Assembly: GCF_004087835.1 (NCBI RefSeq)
Contig: NZ_CP035119.1
Coordinates: 1,550,001-1,614,000 of the forward strand
Length of the DNA: 64,000 nucleotides
Source of the DNA: Halorussus pelagicus
GTDB lineage: Archaea > Halobacteriota > Halobacteria > Halobacteriales > Haladaptataceae
Reading direction: 5' to 3'
The translations under genes were made by a program, and so were the position numbers. The notes under the pieces are model-generated. The model was not told where the DNA came from. It ran no database searches and saw only the letters and a program-made list of their open reading frames with translations. This document shows, piece after piece, positions 1 through 7,551 of the stretch. Position 1 is the stretch's first letter. Each line of letters starts with the position of its first letter.

Positions 1-175
1 CCGGGTCCGACCGAACCGTGCCATCGACGAGCGCCCGGCGCACCCGCTCGACGCCGCGTTCGACCGCGGGGTGGCGCTCGTCGCCCGCCACGACGGCCAC
101 GAGACCGATGTCGGCCTCGCGGACGCTCTCGCGGGCCGCGGCGAGAAACGGGTACCGGGCGTGAAGCGGGTCCAT
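1..175 (-). CDS. priL: DNA primase large subunit PriL (5' end only)
   Basis: The reverse strand from the ATG at 173-175 stays open to the window edge and encodes about 58 residues beginning MDPLHARYPFLAAARESV. That opening is, from memory, typical of haloarchaeal PriL, the iron-sulfur large subunit that partners PriS in replication primase. The fragment is only the N-terminal helical part; the FeS cysteines lie outside the window, so the call rests on the N-terminal signature. It is transcribed leftwards, away from the SnoaL-like gene, so about 100 bases hold both divergent promoters. Confidence 0.72.
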   Translation of the reverse strand, partial: MDPLHARYPFLAAARESVREADIGLVAVVAGDERHPAVERGVERVRRALVDGTVRSDP

Positions 176-276
176 ACTCGCCTCATTTCGGCCGACCCCG
201 ATAAACGCGACGAAGACCGACCGGTCGGTGGGACGAACCGCATGGCTTGATACGGCGGCCGTCCCTCGTTGCAGTC

Positions 277-624
277 GTGACCGACGCGACCGACCTCGCC
301 CGCGCCTACTACGACGCCATCGACGCGGGCGACTACGACCGGTTCGAAGCCTTGCTCGCGCCCGATATCGTCCACGAGCGCCCGGACCGAACCATCGAGG
401 GCCGCGAGACGCTGGTCGGATTCATGCGCGACGACCGGCCGAACACGGACACCTCTCACGAAATCGGCGCGGTGTACGCGGACGACCCCGGCGCGGAGGT
501 CGCGGTCAGGGGTCGCCTGCGCGACGCCGACGGCGCGCCGATGTTCGCGTTCGTGGACGTTTTCGAGTTCGGAAGCGGGAGTGGCGACGAGACGATTACC
601 CGGATTCGGACCTACACGCAGTAG
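277..624 (+). CDS. SnoaL-like / NTF2-fold small protein
   Basis: A protein of about 115 residues of the nuclear-transport-factor-2/SnoaL superfamily. The N-terminal ATDLARAYYDAIDAGDY helix followed by a segment with ALLAPDIVHERP is the usual start of this cone-shaped fold, and the C-terminal strands (FAFVDVFEF, ITRIRTYTQ) complete it. These proteins act as small-molecule isomerases, hydrolases or ligand binders; the substrate cannot be told. The frame opens with a TTG at 247, but the residues before the GTG at 277 do not resemble the family, so I prefer 277. It stands alone between priL and the zinc-ribbon gene. Confidence 0.75.
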   Translation: MTDATDLARAYYDAIDAGDYDRFEALLAPDIVHERPDRTIEGRETLVGFMRDDRPNTDTSHEIGAVYADDPGAEVAVRGRLRDADGAPMFAFVDVFEFGSGSGDETITRIRTYTQ

Positions 625-716
625 CCGGGGTGCTACTTACGGGGCGGCGTCTCGCTGGCTACCAACTTCACCGTGCTACCAAGACTTATGCCGCTGTTCT
701 CCGATTCCTACACATA

Positions 717-890
717 ATGAGCCTCTTTAGAGACCTCGGACAGAAAGTCGAGGAGTTCAAGCAGGCGTCGGCGGCCGCGGCCGAGGAGGAAGCGAGCCAC
801 GAGTGTCGAGACTGCGGCGAGCGCTTTTTCGCCGACCGCGAGTCGTGTTCGGAGTGTGGCGGCGACGACGTGGTCCCGCTCGGAGAGTGA
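717..890 (+). CDS. Small zinc-ribbon protein
   Basis: 57 residues starting MSLFRDLGQKVEEFKQ. An amphipathic, alanine/glutamate-rich helix (about 1-28) is followed by a compact zinc ribbon with two CxxC knuckles (CRDC and CSEC). The pattern is that of small haloarchaeal zinc fingers, which may bind nucleic acid or protein. The ATG at 717 is chosen because the frame upstream (to 228) is arginine-rich shadow sequence overlapping the SnoaL-like gene. No partner is evident. Confidence 0.72.
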   Translation: MSLFRDLGQKVEEFKQASAAAAEEEASHECRDCGERFFADRESCSECGGDDVVPLGE

Positions 891-988
891 CGGGGGTCGC
901 GGGTGCGGTGCCGATACGTCCCTGTCTCAGTTCCGGATGCGGTGTCCGGAATCCCAACCGATAGGTGTGGCAGTTTCCAATGGCGGCC

Positions 989-1402
989 ATGAACTACATC
1001 GCGTGGGCGGTCGTTGCGTTGGTCGGCTACTCCATTTTCACGCCGCTGGCGAGTCTGGCGACCAACCGAATTCCGAGTACGGTGGTCGCGCTGGTCGCCA
1101 ACAGCATGCTCGCGCTGTCGGCGGCCGCCGTCATCGTCTATCGGGACGAACCAGTCGTCACTCACCTCACGGGCGAGAATGCGATTTACATGTACGCGGC
1201 GGGGGTGTTTCTCAGCGTCGGCATCATCGCGTACTACCGGGCGCTCGGGTCCGGCCCGGTCAGCGTCGTGGTCCCCATCTTCGGCATGTTCCTCGTCGGG
1301 AGTTCGCTCATCGGCGTGGCGTTCCTCAACGACCCGCTGACCGCGAAGAAGGTCGCCGGAATCGTGCTGGCGGCCGTCGGGATGTATTTGACGACGAGCT
1401 AA
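989..1402 (+). CDS. Half-size EamA/DMT-family transporter
   Basis: About 137 residues, almost wholly hydrophobic, with four to five predicted membrane helices (AWAVVALVGYSIF, VVALVANSMLALSAAAVIV, YMYAAGVFLSVGIIAYYRAL, VSVVVPIFGMFLVGSSLIGVAFL, VAGIVLAAVGMYL). This is a single EamA domain, half of a standard drug/metabolite transporter, so it probably works as a dimer. The alternating conserved pattern YYRALGSGPVSVVVP is the EamA hallmark. An in-frame ATG also exists at 980. The stop overlaps the serS stop tail-to-tail by four bases. Substrate unknown. Confidence 0.8.
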   Translation: MNYIAWAVVALVGYSIFTPLASLATNRIPSTVVALVANSMLALSAAAVIVYRDEPVVTHLTGENAIYMYAAGVFLSVGIIAYYRALGSGPVSVVVPIFGMFLVGSSLIGVAFLNDPLTAKKVAGIVLAAVGMYLTTS

Positions 1403-2754
1403 TCCTTCTCGCCCGCGCCGAGGGCGCTCTCGCCGACCGGTTCGTGGCCCTCGATAACCTCCTTGTTGCCCATGTAGGGGCGCAGCGCCTCGGGCACCGT
1501 CACGGTGCCGTCGTCGTTCTGGTAGTATTCGAGAACGGCGACCATCACGCGCGGCAGAGCCAGTCCCGAGGCGTTGAGCGTGTGCAGGTACTCGGTCGAT
1601 TCGTGGCGCTCGGGCCGGTAGCGAAGGCCAGCGCGCCGGGCCTGAAAGTCCTCGAAGTTCGAGGCCGTCGAGACTTCCAGCCAGCGGCCGCCCTGCTCGG
1701 GACCGTCCTCCATGTCGTCGCCGGGTGCCCAGACTTCGAGGTCGATCTGCTTGGCGGCCTTGAAGCCGAGGTCGCCCGTGCAGAGTTCGAGAACGCGGTA
1801 GGGAAGGTCGAGGCGTCGGAGGACTTCCTCGGCCTCGTCGAGCAGTCCGTGGAGTCGGTCGTAGCTATCTTCGGGTTCCACGAAGTTGACCATCTCGACC
1901 TTGTTGAACTGGTGGACGCGGACGATGCCCCGCGTCTCGGTGCCGTGTTCGCCCGCTTCGCGCCGGAAGTTCGGCGTGTAGGCCTGATGTTTTAGCGGGA
2001 GGTCGTCGCTCAGGAGGATGTCGTCGCGGTACATGTTCGTGACCGGAACCTCCGCGGTGGGGCAGAGCCAGAGGTCTTCGTCCTCCAGTTTGTAGGCGTC
2101 GTCGGCAAACTTCGGTAACTGGCCCGTTCCGGTCATCGACTCGCTGTTGATGGGGATGGGCGGGAAGATTTCCTGGTAATCCTGCTCGCGGTGAACGTCC
2201 ATCATGAACTGCATCAGGGCGTGTTCGAGTTGACTCCCCTCACCCTTGAGGAAGTAATAGCCGCTCCCGCTGGTCTTGGCGGCGCGCGCCTCGTCGATGA
2301 TGTCCAGTTCCTCGCCGAGTTCGTAGTGGGGCGTCACGTCGTCGGGCAACTCGCGCAGGTCCTCGAAGCCCTCGCGGCGTGTCTCGACGTTGTCGTCCTC
2401 GTCCTCGCCCTCGGGGACGCTCTCGTGGGGTACTTGGGGTACGCGTAGGAGAAGGTCCTCTAGCTCCTCTTCCAACTCGGCGGCGCGCTCCTCGACCTCC
2501 TCGATTTCGGCCTTGAGTTCTTGCGAGCGTTCGATTGCCTCGTCGGCCTCGTCGTGCTTTCCGGCCTGCTTGAGGTCGCCGATTTTGTCGCTGACCTGAT
2601 TGCGCTCGTGGCGCAGGTCGTCGCCGCGCGCTTTCAGGTCGCGCCATTCCTCGTCCTTTTCGAGAATCGCGTCGAGGTCCACGTCGGTCCCGCGCTTGCG
2701 GAGACCCTCGCGGACCGCTTCCGGGTTGTCGCGGATGTAGTTCCGGTCGAGCAT
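1399..2754 (-). CDS. serS: Serine--tRNA ligase
   Basis: 451-residue class II aminoacyl-tRNA synthetase that charges tRNA(Ser). The start MLDRNYIRDNPEAVREGLRKR begins the N-terminal coiled-coil arm (about residues 30-110, very rich in Glu/Arg) that grips the long variable arm of tRNA(Ser). The catalytic core shows motif 2 (FRREAGEHGTETRGIVRVHQF) and motif 3 near the C-terminus (GLALPRVMVAVLEYYQ). Length fits the bacterial/euryarchaeal type rather than the rare methanogen type. The frame stays open upstream to 3066, but that extension is low-complexity intergenic sequence, so ATG 2754 is used. A T-rich box near 2780-2790 lies at promoter distance. Confidence 0.96.
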   Translation of the reverse strand: MLDRNYIRDNPEAVREGLRKRGTDVDLDAILEKDEEWRDLKARGDDLRHERNQVSDKIGDLKQAGKHDEADEAIERSQELKAEIEEVEERAAELEEELEDLLLRVPQVPHESVPEGEDEDDNVETRREGFEDLRELPDDVTPHYELGEELDIIDEARAAKTSGSGYYFLKGEGSQLEHALMQFMMDVHREQDYQEIFPPIPINSESMTGTGQLPKFADDAYKLEDEDLWLCPTAEVPVTNMYRDDILLSDDLPLKHQAYTPNFRREAGEHGTETRGIVRVHQFNKVEMVNFVEPEDSYDRLHGLLDEAEEVLRRLDLPYRVLELCTGDLGFKAAKQIDLEVWAPGDDMEDGPEQGGRWLEVSTASNFEDFQARRAGLRYRPERHESTEYLHTLNASGLALPRVMVAVLEYYQNDDGTVTVPEALRPYMGNKEVIEGHEPVGESALGAGEKD

Positions 2755-3108
2755 TCCTACTCTCTCAATTCTTCTCCCGGCAAAAAACCGTATCGTTCGT
2801 GGGACAGTGGTTGGCAGGGGGACGGGTTGGGAACGTTGCTGTATCAGTACAGTCGTTGCCTTATTAGGACATTGTCTTTCCCGGTCGGCGCGTGGGGCGC
2901 GGCGTCTCGTCGCCGCGCCGAACCGCGCGAGGGACGAGTAGCGCAGTGGAGCGTAGCGACCGAGCAACGCAGGAGGATGGGGAGGTGTGAGGGCGTCGCG
3001 GTGCTGTGCGGGGCGGAAAACTCCTTTGTTCAAGTCTGAAACTAGCTTTGGAGAATCAAACTTCAATTAGAAACGAAACTTTAGGCCGATTAGCCACAAT
3101 CGCAGAAC
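2755..3108. other. Intergenic stretch with GC hairpin and AT-rich 3' part
   Basis: No convincing gene. It holds a perfect 9-bp inverted repeat (arms 2896-2904 and 2911-2919, loop of six) followed by purine-rich sequence with repeated GAGCG/GTAGCG-like words to about 3000, resembling the intergenic filler near 38.14 kb and 38.89 kb. A smaller palindrome (CTGTA-TCAG-TACAG) lies at 2839-2852. From about 3020 to 3108 the DNA becomes AT-rich and probably contains the promoter for the frame at 3109. Confidence 0.6.
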
Positions 3109-3357
3109 ATGGAGCAGACCGTCGAATCTGCGGTTGAACGCTATCAAGAAGGAACTATTTCACTCGGCCGCGCCGCCGAGATAGCTGACACGTCGGTCTG
3201 GAAGTTAATCGACGTTCTCGCTGACCGAGGCGTCGAGTTGAACTACGACGAGAGTGACCTCGAAACCGACCTTCGAGCAGTCCGAGACGAACGAGATCTC
3301 ACTGCCCAACCTTCCGACGCCGAACATCTTTTACCCCGCCGAGACCCATCAACGAAC
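3109..3357 (+). pseudogene. UPF0175-like antitoxin remnant read through into the next gene
   Basis: Residues 1-83 of a frame that continues without a stop into the hydrolase at 3358. It reads AVERYQEGTISLGRAAEIAD then TSVWKLIDVLADRGVELNYD, matching the C-terminal helix-turn-helix-like half of UPF0175 proteins, usually antitoxins of PIN-domain toxins. The usual N-terminal segment is missing and the frame is closed upstream by a TAG at 3091. Normal members would end at about the RDERDL here (near 3300). Codon usage is more AT-rich than in the hydrolase. Either a decayed antitoxin whose stop was lost or a genuine N-terminal fusion; no PIN toxin is adjacent. Confidence 0.55.
3329..3333 (+). promoter_or_regulatory. 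Putative TATA box of the internal hydrolase promoter
   Basis: TTTTA centred about 27 bases before the ATG at 3358, the spacing expected of a leaderless haloarchaeal transcript. It supports the hydrolase being expressed on its own rather than only as a fusion. Confidence 0.45.
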
Positions 3358-4272
3358 ATGCCACAGGGCGACCTCCGGGAGGTCACGACGGGCGACTGCT
3401 CGGACCTCTACTACCTCGACACCGGGATGTACGGCACCGACGAGTACGGCGCGGTCTACATCTACGACGCCGCCCGGCCCGCCATCGTGGACACGGGCAT
3501 CGGCACCCACCACGAACTGATTCTCGACGCGCTGGACGAGTTGGACATCGCCCGCGAGGACGTGGCGGTCATCGCACCGACGCACGTCCACCTCGACCAC
3601 GCGGGCGGCTCTGGCTACCTCGCGGAGGCCTGTCCCAACGCCGAGGTGATGGTTCACGAAATCGGCGCGTCGCACCTCGTGGACCCCTCGCGCCTCGTGG
3701 AGGGGACGAAGGCCGCCGTCGGCGACCAGTGGGAGTTCTACGTCGAACCGAAACCCGTGCCCGAGGAGCGCGTGGTCGAACTCAACGGCGGCGACACCAT
3801 CAACCTCGGCGACCACCACCTCGACGTGTACCACGCGCCGGGCCACGCGCCCCATCAGGTCGTCTTCCACGACCGAGACGACGATTCGGTCTTCACCGCC
3901 GACGCGGCGGGCATCTGGGTGCCGACGGCCGGAGAGATTCGCCAGACCTCCCCGCCGCCGAACTTCGACCTCGAACAGTGTCTCGCGGACCTCGAAATCG
4001 TCCGAGACCTCGACCCCGAAACGTTGCTCTATCCGCACTTTGGCCCGCGTAAGTACGAGCAGGGCGTCATGGATGAGTACGCCGACGTGCTGCGCGAGTG
4101 GGTCGAGACAGTCGAAGCGAAGTACGAGGAGTTGGGTGACGCCGACGAGGTGGAGGACTACTTCGCGGCGAACGCCGAGATGACCGAGGTGTGGGGCGAG
4201 CGCAAGGCCAGCGAGGAGGCGCGACTGAACGTCCGCGGCGTCGTCACGTATTTGGACCGGCGCGAGGAGTGA
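3358..4272 (+). CDS. Metallo-beta-lactamase-fold hydrolase
   Basis: 304 residues from ATG 3358 (MPQGDLREVTTGDCSDLYYL). The first metal motif THVHLDHAGG, a downstream GHAPHQ histidine and an Asp in FTADAAG give the dinuclear zinc site of the MBL superfamily; PHFGP near the end is the final histidine. Such stand-alone enzymes are usually thioester hydrolases, glyoxalase II-like proteins or lactonases; the substrate is not evident. The C-terminal helical part (about 230-304, Glu-rich) packs against the fold. The same frame is open back to 3109, so annotation pipelines may report a 387-residue fusion. The AMP-ligase gene downstream (160 bp) has its own promoter-like box. Confidence 0.87.
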   Translation: MPQGDLREVTTGDCSDLYYLDTGMYGTDEYGAVYIYDAARPAIVDTGIGTHHELILDALDELDIAREDVAVIAPTHVHLDHAGGSGYLAEACPNAEVMVHEIGASHLVDPSRLVEGTKAAVGDQWEFYVEPKPVPEERVVELNGGDTINLGDHHLDVYHAPGHAPHQVVFHDRDDDSVFTADAAGIWVPTAGEIRQTSPPPNFDLEQCLADLEIVRDLDPETLLYPHFGPRKYEQGVMDEYADVLREWVETVEAKYEELGDADEVEDYFAANAEMTEVWGERKASEEARLNVRGVVTYLDRREE

Positions 4273-4432
4273 GCGCGGTCGGCGACGCGCGCGCGAGTGA
4301 CGAACTCGGGCAGGAAGACACCGCAAATCGCGCCAATTGGCGAAAACGACGCCGCGAACTGCCAGATAAACGCGATTGAACGCCCCGAAAGTTCGGGAGT
4401 ACCTTAATGTCACGGGGTTCTGATTGAATGGT

Positions 4433-6397
4433 ATGGAGTGGCGTGACGCCGAACGGGACTACGACGACGAAGTGGTCGGCCGATCGACAATACCGCGGTT
4501 GTTCGAGGAGAGCGCCGCCCGGCACGAGAACCGTCCGGCACAGCAGTACAAGGGCGGAGTGTACGACCGGTCGCTCGTCGGGTCGGCGGTCACCGCGGCC
4601 GCCGTCGGTGAGTTTCGGTCGCTCTCGTACGCCGAGATGCGCGACATCGTCCGGTCGCTCGCGGCCGGATTCCGCGACTTGGGCGTTGAGGCCGACGACC
4701 GCGTGGGCATCTTCGCCGACACCCGGATGGAGTGGGCACAGACCGACTTCGGCCTGCTCGCCGCTGGCGCGGTCGTGACCACCGTCTACCGCGGCTCCTC
4801 GCCAAGTCAGGTCGAGTACCTGCTCGGCGACCCCGACGCCGACGGCGTAGTCGTGGAGAACGCCGAACTGCTGGAGCGAGTCGTACAGGTACAGGATTCT
4901 CTCGACCTTGAGTTCGCGGTCGTGATGGACGAACTCGGCCCGGCGGGCGAGACCACTGCCGAGGACGCCGCGTTCGAGGTCCACACGCTCGGGGACCTCT
5001 ACGAGCGCGGGAGCGAGGCGTTCGACGCCGAGGAGTACGAATCGTGGGTGGACGCCCGCGACCCCGAGGACCTCGCCACGCTCATCTACACCTCCGGCAC
5101 GACCGGCAAGCCGAAGGGCGCTAAACTCAGCCACTGGAACTTCCGGTCGAACATCAATCAGTGTTACAAGCGGTTCGGCCCGCGTCCCGACAGGGAGGGC
5201 ATGCCCGCAATCGACGAGAACGCCAGCACCGTCTCGTTCCTGCCGCTGGCCCACGTTCTCGAACGACTCGCGGGCCACTTCCTGATGTTCGCCGCGGGCG
5301 CGACCGTGGCCTACGCCGAGGACCCCGAGACCCTACAGGAGGACTTCCAGTTGGTCGAACCGACCACCGGAACCAGTGTCCCGCGAGTGTACGAGCGCAT
5401 GTACGACGCCATCCGCGAGCAGGCCGAGTCCTCGCCGGTCTCCAAGCGCCTGTTCGAGTGGGCTACCGAGGTCGGCCGCGAGTTCTTCGAGACCGACGAC
5501 CCCGGACTCGCGCTCCGGGCCAAGCGCGCCGTCGCCGACAAACTCGTCTTCCGGAAGGTTCGGAACGGTCTCGGCGGCAACATCGACTTCCTCATCAGCG
5601 GGGGCGGAAGCCTCTCGCCGGACCTCTGTGCGCTCTATCACGGGATGGGCCTGCCGATTCTGGAGGGGTACGGCCTGACCGAGACCTCTCCCGTCATCGG
5701 GGTCAACCCGCCCGAAGCGCCGAAAGTCGGCACCATCGGGCCGCCCGTGGTGGACGCGGAGGTGAAGGTGGACAACTCGGTAGTCGCTGACGAGACCTTC
5801 GACGGCGAGGTCGGCGAACTCCTCGTCAAGGGACCGAACGTCACCGAGGGCTACTGGGAGATGCCCGAGGCGACCGAGCGGGCGTTCACCGAGGACGGGT
5901 GGTTCCGGACCGGCGACATCGTGGAACTCCGTGACGACGACTACATCGAGTTCCGCGAGCGCGCCAAGGAACTGCTGGTCCTCTCGACCGGGAAGAACGT
6001 CGCGCCGGGTCCCATCGAGGACGCCTTCGCGGCCAGCAACGTAGTTGAACAGGTCATCGTCGTTGGCGACGGGCACAAGTTCGTCTCGGCGCTCGTGGTC
6101 CCGAACTTCGAGGGCGTCCGAAAGCGCGCCGACAGCGAGGGTATCAACCTTCCCGACGACGACCGGGAACTCACCCGAGACGACCGCGTTCGGGAGTGGA
6201 TGGACGCGGAAGTCGAGCGCGTCAACCAGCAGTTCGAGTCCCACGAGCGAATCAAGCAGTTCCGGGTCGTCAGCGAGGAGTTCACCGAGGACAACGACCT
6301 GCTGACGCCGACGATGAAGAAGAAGCGTCGTAACATCTTGGAGCGGTTCGCCGACGAGATAGACGAAATATACGGGCGCAAGTACGGGAACGCCTGA
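4433..6397 (+). CDS. Long-chain acyl-CoA synthetase (AMP-forming)
   Basis: 654-residue ANL-superfamily enzyme that adenylates a fatty acid and transfers it to CoA. The phosphate-binding loop YTSGTTGKPKGAKLSH sits at residues 219-234, followed by SFLPLAHVLER, the adenine motif EGYGLTETSP, and FRTGDIVEL with the hinge FRERAKELLVLSTGKNVAPGPIED, all as in the FAA1/long-chain subfamily. The C-terminal lysine region (TPTMKKKRRNILERF) is present, so it looks intact. ATG 4433 is preferred over TTG 4424; a CTTAATG box lies about 27 bases upstream. It stands alone, so whether it serves fatty-acid breakdown or lipid remodelling is unclear. Confidence 0.92.
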   Translation: MEWRDAERDYDDEVVGRSTIPRLFEESAARHENRPAQQYKGGVYDRSLVGSAVTAAAVGEFRSLSYAEMRDIVRSLAAGFRDLGVEADDRVGIFADTRMEWAQTDFGLLAAGAVVTTVYRGSSPSQVEYLLGDPDADGVVVENAELLERVVQVQDSLDLEFAVVMDELGPAGETTAEDAAFEVHTLGDLYERGSEAFDAEEYESWVDARDPEDLATLIYTSGTTGKPKGAKLSHWNFRSNINQCYKRFGPRPDREGMPAIDENASTVSFLPLAHVLERLAGHFLMFAAGATVAYAEDPETLQEDFQLVEPTTGTSVPRVYERMYDAIREQAESSPVSKRLFEWATEVGREFFETDDPGLALRAKRAVADKLVFRKVRNGLGGNIDFLISGGGSLSPDLCALYHGMGLPILEGYGLTETSPVIGVNPPEAPKVGTIGPPVVDAEVKVDNSVVADETFDGEVGELLVKGPNVTEGYWEMPEATERAFTEDGWFRTGDIVELRDDDYIEFRERAKELLVLSTGKNVAPGPIEDAFAASNVVEQVIVVGDGHKFVSALVVPNFEGVRKRADSEGINLPDDDRELTRDDRVREWMDAEVERVNQQFESHERIKQFRVVSEEFTEDNDLLTPTMKKKRRNILERFADEIDEIYGRKYGNA

Positions 6398-6527
6398 GCG
6401 TCCGCTCGCATCGAATCGTTTTCGCCGCTGCCTCCGCGTTGCTCACGACCAGACTGTTTCTCCGCGTGGATAGCGTCGAGTGCGCCAAATCTCTCCACGG
6501 ATAGATGTAGAGATTATTTCAACAAAT

Positions 6528-6577
6528 ATATAAAAAAATATCATATAAAAATAAGGTGTAAAGTTTTATTTCTACAC
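6528..6577 (+). promoter_or_regulatory. AT-rich promoter and small palindrome before the halocin-like gene
   Basis: A very AT-rich block (TATATAAAAAAATA from about 6528; TTTTATTT at 6564-6571, about 27 bases before ATG 6595) in otherwise GC-rich DNA. The second box fits a leaderless start. It is embedded in an inverted repeat, GTGTA (6556-6560) and TACAC (6573-6577), with a 12-base spacer, a plausible operator covering the TATA box. Confidence 0.55.
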
Positions 6578-6594
6578 TTTCTACTAAAAATTGC

Positions 6595-7461
6595 ATGTCC
6601 GATAATGGGCCAAGTAGACGAAGCGTACTGAAAGGTATGGGCAGTGCTGGCGTCGCTGGCGTCGCGGGGACGTTCTCGGCTTCCATCGCCGCGGCCGAGG
6701 GTCCCGAGCAGGACCCGATTACGATGCTGGAGAAGGGCCGCAAGATGGCCCTCGCCCGCAAACTCTCCCGCACCCAGCAGTTCGACGACCTGATAGAGGT
6801 CGCCAACGAGAAGGGCTACGGGTTCTCGTGGGACCTCGACAACCTCGACGCCGCGCGGGTCGAAGCCGGTGACTTCCGGCGCGAACTCGTCGCGTACAAC
6901 TTCGAGACCGAAGGCGACCACCGCGCGGCCGTCGTCGTTGGCAGGGACCTCGATACCGAGGCCGTCGAACTGGCCCAACTCGACTTCGAGTATTACCGAG
7001 AGGACGGCGTCCTCGACCGAACCGAACGCTACGAGGCGGCGACGCAGGTCGAGGCGACCCAACTCGGCAAGGAGACGACCGACAGCGGCGTCACCCACCG
7101 GACCATCCGGCCCGACCCCGACGCCATCAAGTCGTTCATCAACGAGGATGTCAACGCCACCGACTGGAACGACTTCCCGGACTATCTGAACATCAGCTAC
7201 TGTAGCGGCTGTTACTGGGCGGCCAACAAGACCTGCCGACTGCTCTGTAGCACGGTCGGGGCGTTCGCTTGCGGCGCGCTCGGCGTCACCGTCGTCGGTG
7301 CCGTCTCCTGCGTCACCTTCGTCAAGGGCGTCTGCTACGTCGTCAACTACGTCAGCGGCTGTGGCGACGACCTCGGAGCGACCATCTGTAAGGGCGGCCT
7401 GAACGTCTGCGACGACGACGCGTCCGGCGACATCGTCAACGTGGATATCCCGTACTTCTGA
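6595..7461 (+). CDS. Halocin C8-like precursor (immunity/leader part plus C-terminal microhalocin)
   Basis: 288 residues. A Tat leader (RRSVLKG, residues 8-14, hydrophobic to about 33) is followed by an acidic domain to about 197, then a hydrophobic ten-cysteine module (Cys 203, 206, 214, 218, 226, 239, 247, 256, 265, 272). From memory, halocin C8 has the same arrangement: CSxC, AA-xxx-C, xxxCS, G-x-F-x-CG-x-LG, SC, FV-xx-VC, SGCGD, then a final Cys. All intervals match except two that differ by one residue. In the C8 precursor the N-terminal part is the immunity protein HalI and the C-terminal 76 residues are the secreted antimicrobial; total lengths are close (283 and 288). Here an extra tail of about 16 residues follows the last Cys. 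Cleavage would be near residue 196. Confidence 0.88.
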   Translation: MSDNGPSRRSVLKGMGSAGVAGVAGTFSASIAAAEGPEQDPITMLEKGRKMALARKLSRTQQFDDLIEVANEKGYGFSWDLDNLDAARVEAGDFRRELVAYNFETEGDHRAAVVVGRDLDTEAVELAQLDFEYYREDGVLDRTERYEAATQVEATQLGKETTDSGVTHRTIRPDPDAIKSFINEDVNATDWNDFPDYLNISYCSGCYWAANKTCRLLCSTVGAFACGALGVTVVGAVSCVTFVKGVCYVVNYVSGCGDDLGATICKGGLNVCDDDASGDIVNVDIPYF

Positions 7462-7481
7462 GCGACGGACAGTCGCTTTTT
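7461..7481 (+). terminator. Intrinsic-type terminator of the halocin-like gene
   Basis: AGCGAC, a five-base loop GGACA, then GTCGCT and a run of five T. The stem begins on the last base of the TGA stop codon, so transcription probably ends immediately after the gene and before the convergent membrane-protein gene. Confidence 0.6.
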
Positions 7482-7551
7482 CGTTCGTCCGACTCTCGCG
7501 GGCCGCTGGTCGTCGCGCGCGACTACGCGAGCGCCGGGCGAACTGTGCCGA

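Noticed and set aside
2755-3066. N-terminal extension of seryl-tRNA synthetase
   Set aside because: Open frame only; sequence is intergenic filler and the known N-terminus starts at 2754.
3091-3357. Complete UPF0175/PIN toxin-antitoxin pair
   Set aside because: No PIN-domain gene is adjacent on either side and the N-terminal half of UPF0175 is missing.
3349-4413. 354-aa antisense frame to the MBL hydrolase
   Set aside because: Typical mirror frame of an acidic high-GC gene; no motif.
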